From positions 1 through 64,000 of the forward strand of contig NZ_JOEZ01000007.1 of assembly GCF_000721175.1 (NCBI RefSeq): a stretch of 64,000 bases of DNA, written 5' to 3'. A model generated the notes under the pieces. It saw nothing but the letters and a program-made list of their open reading frames with translations, was not told where the DNA came from and searched no databases. Within the stretch, counting starts at the first letter, position 1. Every line of letters begins with the position of its first letter. The stretch comes from Streptomyces anulatus (lineage in GTDB: Bacteria; Actinomycetota; Actinomycetes; Streptomycetales; Streptomycetaceae). Shown here piece after piece: positions 58,997 through 64,000 of this stretch. Position numbers and translations under genes: made by a program.

Positions 58997-59284
58997 CTAC
59001 GGGTTGTCCAGGGCGTCGGGTCCGGGCGGGGGCTCCGGCTCCTTCGGCGGTTGTTTCGGGGGCCGGCCCCGGCGGGCGATCGGCCGTGCCGCCCCCGGCA
59101 GCCGGCCCGCCTCCGCGAGCGCCCGCCGCAGCAGGAACTCGATCTGCGCGTTGGCGCTGCGCAGTTCGTCGGAGGCCCAGCGGGCGAGCGCGTCGTGCAC
59201 CGCGGGGTCCAGCCGCAGCAGCATCTGCTTGCGCTGCTGCGGCCGGGACGCCGGTGTCCGCCGGGGAGGCGTCGGTTCGCTCAC
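58997..59284 (-). CDS. Ribbon-helix-helix-like small protein
   Basis: This protein has 95 residues from GTG 59284, overlapping the SPFH gene stop (GTGA). RKQMLLRLDPAVHDALARWASDELRSANAQIEFLLRRALAEAG is a ribbon-helix-helix (Arc/CopG-like) domain: a basic beta-strand, then two helices with N-A-Q-I-E-F-L-L. The C-terminal ~35 residues are Pro/Arg-rich. It is probably a DNA-binding regulator of the operon it is in; the palindrome AATGTGATTACACATT at 60290 is a candidate target. Confidence 0.8.
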   Translation of the reverse strand: MSEPTPPRRTPASRPQQRKQMLLRLDPAVHDALARWASDELRSANAQIEFLLRRALAEAGRLPGAARPIARRGRPPKQPPKEPEPPPGPDALDNP

Positions 59285-60252
59285 TGGTAGAGGGAGCCCG
59301 TGTTGAGGACCGGCTGGGCCGCGCGGTCGCCGCACAGCACCACCATCAGATTGCTGACCATGGCGGCCTTCCGCTCGGAGTCCAGCTCCACGATGTCCTG
59401 CTCGGCGATCCGGTGCAGGGCCATCTCGACCATGCCCACCGCGCCCTCGACGATCTGCTGGCGGGCGGCGACGACCGCGCCGGCCTGCTGGCGCTGGAGC
59501 ATGGCGGAGGCGATCTCGGGGGCGTACGCGAGGTGGCTGAAGCGCGACTCGATGATCAGGACGCCCGCGGCCCTCACCCGGGCCGTCAGCTCGACGGCGA
59601 GCTTCTCGGTGATCTCCTCCGCGTTGCCGCGCAGCGAGAGGCCGTCCTCCTCGTGGGCGTCGTACGGGTACTCGATGGCGATGTGCCGCACGGCCGCCTC
59701 GGTCTGGGTGGCGACGAACTCCAGGAAGTCGTCGACCTCGAAGAGCGCCTGGGCGGTGTCCTCGACCTTCCACACGACGATCGCGGCCAGCTCGATCGGG
59801 TTGCCGTAGGCGTCGTTGACCTTGAGGACGGCGGTCTCGTGGTTGCGGACGCGGGTGGAGATCTTCCGGCTGGAGGTCAGCGGGTTGATCCAGCGCAGTC
59901 CGTCGGAGCGGATGGTGCCGACGTACCGGCCGAAGAGCTGGATCACCCGGGCCTCGCCCGGGGCGACCATCTTCACACCGCTCATGCAGAAGAACGAGGT
60001 GATCACGAGGAGCACCCCGAAGACGAGGAGCGGGACGCCGACCGCGTTGTTGCCACCCGCCCCGATCACCCCGCCGACGATGGCGAGGCCGACCCCCGCG
60101 AACACCCCGAGCACCGTCAGGAGCAGGCCGACGCCACCCGGTATGGAGTGCGCGGTGACCTCCCTGACCTGCGGTGCGGGCATGTCGGGCGCATCGATGG
60201 AGAGATCCGCCTCCGGAGCGTCCGGGCGGCGGTCGTGGTGCTGTGCGGTCAT
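59281..60252 (-). CDS. SPFH/band-7 domain membrane protein
   Basis: This protein has 323 residues. Two N-terminal hydrophobic helices ([25 protein letters not shown] and [22 protein letters not shown]) precede the SPFH domain: [75 protein letters not shown]. The helical part ends [27 protein letters not shown]. Such flotillin-like proteins scaffold membrane microdomains or protease complexes. The partner RHH gene is translationally coupled. Confidence 0.9.
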   Translation of the reverse strand: MTAQHHDRRPDAPEADLSIDAPDMPAPQVREVTAHSIPGGVGLLLTVLGVFAGVGLAIVGGVIGAGGNNAVGVPLLVFGVLLVITSFFCMSGVKMVAPGEARVIQLFGRYVGTIRSDGLRWINPLTSSRKISTRVRNHETAVLKVNDAYGNPIELAAIVVWKVEDTAQALFEVDDFLEFVATQTEAAVRHIAIEYPYDAHEEDGLSLRGNAEEITEKLAVELTARVRAAGVLIIESRFSHLAYAPEIASAMLQRQQAGAVVAARQQIVEGAVGMVEMALHRIAEQDIVELDSERKAAMVSNLMVVLCGDRAAQPVLNTGSLYQ

Positions 60253-60289
60253 GGGATCCCCCGTTCGGAGCGGCTTTCACCGCGCTAGC

Positions 60290-60305
60290 AATGTGATTAC
60301 ACATT
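60290..60305. promoter_or_regulatory. 16-bp palindrome AATGTGATTACACATT
   Basis: A nearly perfect inverted repeat (AATGTG/CACATT arms, ATTA centre) lies 38 bp before the SPFH start in a notably AT-rich stretch. It is a candidate operator for the RHH protein of that operon, or for a CRP/GntR-type regulator. Confidence 0.5.
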
Positions 60306-60490
60306 ATCGATTCTCGCAACCTTGTCCACCCCTGGGGAGTCGGTTCCTAGGGAGCGGGTGCTGATTCTCACGTCCGTAAAAGGCCGGATCGCTTGTCTTT
60401 TGTCCCTGTCGTCGGTGTTAGCTGGCAGGTCTGAGCGAACTGAGGAAACCGAGCGAACCGGTCGAGCAGAGAAGCGGGAGCAACACACCA

Positions 60491-62722
60491 ATGGGTCGAG
60501 CGGATGCGCGACGAGCCCAGGCGCAGGATTCGCGCCGGGCCGCGAAGAGCGGCGGCATACGCGGACTCTTCACGTGGAAGAAGCTGCTGGGCACGTTCTT
60601 CGGGATCGTCCTGCTGGGCATGGGCGCCTTCGGCGCGCTCTACCTGTACGTCGACGTCCCCGCCGCCAACGCCATGGCGGAGCGGCAGAGCAACGTCTAC
60701 AAGTACAGCGACGGCACCGTCCTCGCCCGGACCGGCAAGGGCGTCAACCGCCAGATCGTCGACCTGGACGAGGTGCCGAAGAACGTCCAGCACGCCTTCG
60801 TCGCCGCCGAGAACAAGACCTTCTACAAGGACCAGGGCGTCGACCTGAAGGGCACCACCCGCGGTCTCCTCAACACGCTCAGCGGCAAGGGCAAGCAGGG
60901 TGGCTCGACCATCACCCAGCAGTACGTGAAGAACTTCTACCTGACGCAGGACCCCACCGTGAGCCGCAAGCTCAAGGAGCTGGTGATCTCGCTCAAGGTC
61001 GACCAGAAGAAGTCCAAGGACGAGATCCTCGCCGGGTACATCAACACCGCCTACTACGGACGCGGCGCCAGCGGCATCCAGGCCGCCGCCCAGGCCTACT
61101 ACGGCGTCGACGCCAAGGACCTGGACGTCGCCCAGGGCGCCTACCTCGCCTCCCTCCTCCAGGCGCCCAGCCAGTACGACTGGAACTCCGCCACCGACAC
61201 CGGAAAGCGCCTGGTCAAGGAGCGCTGGGCCTACACCCTGCGCAACATGGTCGAGATGGACTGGCTCACCGAGTCCGAGAGGGCGAAGCTGAAGTTCGCC
61301 TACCCGCAGAAGCCCAAGCCCGCCGCGGGCATGGAGGGCCAGGCGGGCTATCTCGTCGAGGCCGCCAACAAGGAGCTGGACAAGCAGGGCGTCACCGGGG
61401 AGGACCGCGAGGCAGGCGGATGGACCTTCACCCTCACCGTCGACAAGAAGCGCCAGCAGGCGCTGGAGAAGTCGGTGGACGACCAGCTGGAGTCCAAGCT
61501 CGACCGCGAGGGCAACAAGATCGACGCCACCGTCCAGGCCGGCGCCACCTCCGTCGACCCGAAGACCGGCGAGGTCGTCGCCCTGTACGGCGGCGAGGAC
61601 TACATCAAGCACTACATCAGCAACGCCACCCGCCAGGACTACCAGCCCGCCTCGACCTTCAAGCCGCTGGTGCTCGCTTCCGCCCTGGAGAACGAGTCGA
61701 AGACGCAGGACGGCAGCCTGATCGGGCTCAACACCATCTACGACGGCACCAGCAAGCGGCCCGTCGTCGGCAGCGACACCCCGTTCGCCCCGCAGAACCA
61801 GGACGACCGCAGTTACGGTCCGGTCTCCGTCCAGAAGGCCTTGAACAGCTCGGTCAACTCCGTCTTCGCGCAGATGATCGTCGACGTGACGCCCGCCGCC
61901 GTGAAGGAGACCGCGCTCGCCCTCGGCGTACCGGACAAGAACTTCCCCGAGCGCCCCGCCGTCACCCTCGGCACCATGAACGCCTCGACCTGGGACATGG
62001 CCGGCGTGTACGCCACGCTCGACAACCACGGCCGGAAGGTCACCCCGCACATCCTCCGGTCCGCCGAGCACCGCGACCGCACGGTGAACGCCGAGAAGCC
62101 CAAGCGGGAGCAGGTCATCAGCCGCGCATCGGCCGACACCGTGACCAAGGGGCTCACCGGGGTCGTCGACGCTGGTTCCGGGGGCGCGGCCAACAGCCCC
62201 GCCTACGACGCGGCGGCCAAGACCGGCACCTCCGAGGACAACAAGTCGGCCTGGTTCGCCGGGTACACCCCGGAACTGGCCACGGTCGTGGCCCTCTTCG
62301 GCGAGGGCGACGGCGGCCGCAAGCAGGTCTCCCTGACCGGCACGGCCAACTCCGGCCGCGCCAGCGGCAGCGGCTTCCCGGCCAGGATCTGGGCCGACTA
62401 CACCCTCGGCGCCCTCGGCGGCGGGTCCGACAAGACGTTCGACCTCCAGGACGTGGAGCGCGGCGAGGTGCCCGCCCCGCCGACGCCGTCCGACACCCCC
62501 TCCGAGGACCCCACCCCGTCCGAGGACCCGACCCCGTCGGACACGCCCTCCGAGACGGCGAGCGAGACGCCCAGCGAGACCCCGACCACGCCGGCCCCGC
62601 CCACCAGCAGCAGCCCGCCCGTCACCCAGCCCCCCACGAGCCCGGAGATACCGCCGCAGCCCGGGGAGGGCGACGGCCAGCCGGGCGAGCGGCCCGGCGG
62701 CGACGGACTGCTCGGACAGTGA
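60491..62722 (+). CDS. Class A penicillin-binding protein (transglycosylase/transpeptidase)
   Basis: This protein has 743 residues. A cytoplasmic basic N-terminus and one membrane helix (LLGTFFGIVLLGMGAFGALYLYVDV, ~32-56) anchor it. The GT51 domain: FVAAENKTFYKDQGVDLKGTTRGLLNTLSGKGKQGGSTITQQYVKNFYLTQ, with the catalytic Glu in AAENKTF and QGGSTITQQ. The transpeptidase domain: PASTFKPL (Ser nucleophile, SxxK), SSVNSV (SxN) and AKTGTSEDNKSAWFAGY (KTG). The last ~100 residues are a Pro/Ser/Thr/Glu tail with PTPSDTPSEDP repeats. It polymerises and cross-links peptidoglycan outside the membrane. Confidence 0.95.
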   Translation: MGRADARRAQAQDSRRAAKSGGIRGLFTWKKLLGTFFGIVLLGMGAFGALYLYVDVPAANAMAERQSNVYKYSDGTVLARTGKGVNRQIVDLDEVPKNVQHAFVAAENKTFYKDQGVDLKGTTRGLLNTLSGKGKQGGSTITQQYVKNFYLTQDPTVSRKLKELVISLKVDQKKSKDEILAGYINTAYYGRGASGIQAAAQAYYGVDAKDLDVAQGAYLASLLQAPSQYDWNSATDTGKRLVKERWAYTLRNMVEMDWLTESERAKLKFAYPQKPKPAAGMEGQAGYLVEAANKELDKQGVTGEDREAGGWTFTLTVDKKRQQALEKSVDDQLESKLDREGNKIDATVQAGATSVDPKTGEVVALYGGEDYIKHYISNATRQDYQPASTFKPLVLASALENESKTQDGSLIGLNTIYDGTSKRPVVGSDTPFAPQNQDDRSYGPVSVQKALNSSVNSVFAQMIVDVTPAAVKETALALGVPDKNFPERPAVTLGTMNASTWDMAGVYATLDNHGRKVTPHILRSAEHRDRTVNAEKPKREQVISRASADTVTKGLTGVVDAGSGGAANSPAYDAAAKTGTSEDNKSAWFAGYTPELATVVALFGEGDGGRKQVSLTGTANSGRASGSGFPARIWADYTLGALGGGSDKTFDLQDVERGEVPAPPTPSDTPSEDPTPSEDPTPSDTPSETASETPSETPTTPAPPTSSSPPVTQPPTSPEIPPQPGEGDGQPGERPGGDGLLGQ

Positions 62723-62740
62723 GAGCCTGAGCGCACGAGT

Positions 62741-62770
62741 GAGGGGCGGACCCGTGCGGGTCCGCCCCTC
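62741..62770. terminator. Hairpin between the convergent PBP and phosphatase genes
   Basis: GAGGGGCGGACCC and GGGTCCGCCCCTC are perfect 13-bp arms with a 4-bp loop. Confidence 0.85.
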
Positions 62771-62792
62771 GCCCATGACCGCACCGGCGCGC

Positions 62793-64000
62793 CTACTGCC
62801 CCCGGGTCGCCATCTCGAACCAGACGACCTTGCCCGTCGAGAGGCGCGTCGCGCCCCAGCGCCGGGCCAGCCGGTTGACCAGGAACAGCCCGCGCCCGCC
62901 CTCGTCCGTGTCCCGTGCCCGGCGCTGCCGGGGCAGCTGCGGGGAGTCGTCGCCGACCTCGCAGCGCAGGATGTCGGTCCGCAGCAGCCGCAGCGTCACC
63001 GGCCGCTCCGCATAGCGCACGGCGTTGGTGACGACCTCGCTGACCAGCAGCTCCACCTCGTCGGCCAGATCGTCCAGACCCCAGCGGCTCAGCGCCCGCC
63101 GGGCCAGCCTCCGGGCCCGGCCCGGGGCCGCGTCCTCCGGTTCCAAGGACCAGTACGCCACATCGCTCGGCGCGATCCCGTCGAAGCGGGCGGCGAGCAG
63201 CGCGATGTCGTCGTCCCGGTCACCCGGGCCGAGCATGTCCAGCACGTCGTCGCACAGGGCTTCCAGCGGCGGCGCGTGGTCCTGGCCGGTGAGCTGCGCG
63301 GTCGCCGCGAGGCGTTCCCGCAGCTGCTCGATGCCCGTCCACACGTCCCGCAGCCGCGACTCCACCAGACCGTCGGTGTAGAGGAGCAGCGTGGCACCGG
63401 CCGGCGCGTCCAGCTCGACGGCCTCGAAGTCGACGCCGCCCACCCCGATCGGGGCGCCCGGCGGCACCCGCAGCACCTCGGCCCGCCCGCCCAGGTGCAG
63501 CAGCACGGGCGGCGGGTGGCCGGCGTTGGCGATGGTGATCCGGTGCGCGACCGGGTCGTACACCGCGTACAGGCAGGTCGCCATCCGGTCGCTGCCCAGG
63601 CGCTGCGCCTGCTCGTCCAGGTGGTGCAGCACCTCCTGCGGCGGCAGATCGAGCTGCGCCAGGGTCTGCGCCGTCGTCCGGAGCTGACCCATGATCGCCG
63701 CCGAGGTCATGGAGTGGCCCATCACGTCGCCGACGACCAGCGCGACCCGGCTGCCGGGCAGCGGGATCGCGTCGTACCAGTCGCCGCCGACCCGGGCCGT
63801 CTCGGCCGCCGGGAGATAGCGCGAGGCGAGCCGGACGCCGGTGGGCTGGGGGAGCGAGTCGGGCAGCATCGTGCGCTGCAGCTCGTCGGCGATGTAGGCC
63901 TCGCGCCCGTACAGCACGGCCTTGTCGATGCCGAGCGCGGTGTGCGTCGCCAGCTGCGCCGCGACCAGCAGATCACTGGCCTCGAACGGAGTGCGCTCGG
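62793..64000 (-). CDS. SpoIIE-type PP2C phosphatase with C-terminal anti-sigma-like ATPase domain (5' end cut)
   Basis: The gene is open to the window edge, so the N-terminus is missing; the visible part starts in a GAF-like segment (ERTPFEASDLLVAAQLATHTALGIDKAVLYGREAYIADELQ). The SpoIIE/RsbU phosphatase domain follows: RVGGDWYDAIPLPGSRVALVVGDVMGHSMTSAAIMGQLR, IANAGHPPPVLL, LLLYTDGLVESR, with metal-binding Asp and Gly-Asp. The C-terminal HATPase_c domain LADEVELLVSEVVTNAVRYAERPVTLRLLR...GDDSPQLPRQRRARDTDEGGRGLFLVNRLARRWG resembles RsbW-type kinases. Such fusions control partner-switching of alternative sigma factors. Confidence 0.92.
   Translation of the reverse strand, partial: ERTPFEASDLLVAAQLATHTALGIDKAVLYGREAYIADELQRTMLPDSLPQPTGVRLASRYLPAAETARVGGDWYDAIPLPGSRVALVVGDVMGHSMTSAAIMGQLRTTAQTLAQLDLPPQEVLHHLDEQAQRLGSDRMATCLYAVYDPVAHRITIANAGHPPPVLLHLGGRAEVLRVPPGAPIGVGGVDFEAVELDAPAGATLLLYTDGLVESRLRDVWTGIEQLRERLAATAQLTGQDHAPPLEALCDDVLDMLGPGDRDDDIALLAARFDGIAPSDVAYWSLEPEDAAPGRARRLARRALSRWGLDDLADEVELLVSEVVTNAVRYAERPVTLRLLRTDILRCEVGDDSPQLPRQRRARDTDEGGRGLFLVNRLARRWGATRLSTGKVVWFEMATRGQ

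Noticed and set aside
1..64000. tRNA or rRNA genes, transposases, integrases
   Set aside because: None was recognised on either strand.

Overview
The window is high-GC actinomycete DNA, almost certainly Streptomyces. The evidence is the strong G/C preference at third codon positions, frequent GTG and TTG starts, an OxyR-AhpC-AhpD locus, a SpoIIE-type phosphatase, a 6C-like small RNA, mycothiol-type enzymes and a complete secondary-metabolite cluster. All family calls come from reading motifs by eye; no database search was run.

Layout. Positions 1-3134 hold the C-terminal end of a polymorphic toxin (apparently frameshifted), its likely immunity gene, and a second orphan copy of the toxin linker joined to a SUKH-type immunity remnant. 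Positions 3664-24604 are mostly chromosomal housekeeping genes: a Cys-rich protein, a HAD dehalogenase, a lipoprotein, a large membrane protein with an embedded pilin-like segment, a PIG-V-like membrane protein, a DUF192 protein, a prepilin peptidase, a methyltransferase, a winged-helix protein, a 6C-like RNA, an aldo/keto reductase, a cis-prenyltransferase, PhoH, a lytic transglycosylase, an AI-2E-family protein, AhpD, AhpC and OxyR.

Positions about 24675-54526 (possibly to 55165) form a phosphonate biosynthetic gene cluster. PEP mutase (47942-48802, motif EDKLFPKMNSF) starts a run of 20 minus-strand genes extending to 26404. Five plus-strand genes (49018-54526) diverge from the same control region. 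No phosphonopyruvate decarboxylase is present. The five plus-strand genes read as a C3-retaining reductive route: a 2-hydroxyacid dehydrogenase (phosphonopyruvate to phosphonolactate), a phosphoglycerate-kinase-like enzyme (acyl phosphate), an ArgC-like dehydrogenase (aldehyde), and Fe- and Zn-type alcohol dehydrogenases (diol or ketone). The minus-strand operon adds SbnA/SbnB-like enzymes for 2,3-diaminopropionate, a free-standing adenylation domain with a Dab/Dap-like specificity code, a carrier protein, a condensation domain, three ATP-grasp ligases, a PhnW-like transaminase, a FomA-like self-resistance kinase with a second P-loop kinase, a TldD/TldE peptidase pair, an MFS exporter and flavoenzymes. 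The prediction is a phosphonopeptide that contains a diamino acid.

The cluster is bordered by a TPR-containing XRE regulator and a 52-residue exported peptide gene. A 7-bp motif, TTGGCAA/TTGCCAA, occurs next to the regulator, upstream of the peptide gene and in the pepM divergent promoter. At the last two it sits exactly 12 bp from a -35-like hexamer. I infer a peptide-responsive switch controlling the phosphonate operons.

Positions 55298-64000 return to chromosomal genes: an FtsX-type ABC exporter with a PadR regulator, an SPFH protein with a ribbon-helix-helix partner, a class A penicillin-binding protein, and a SpoIIE-type phosphatase cut by the window edge.
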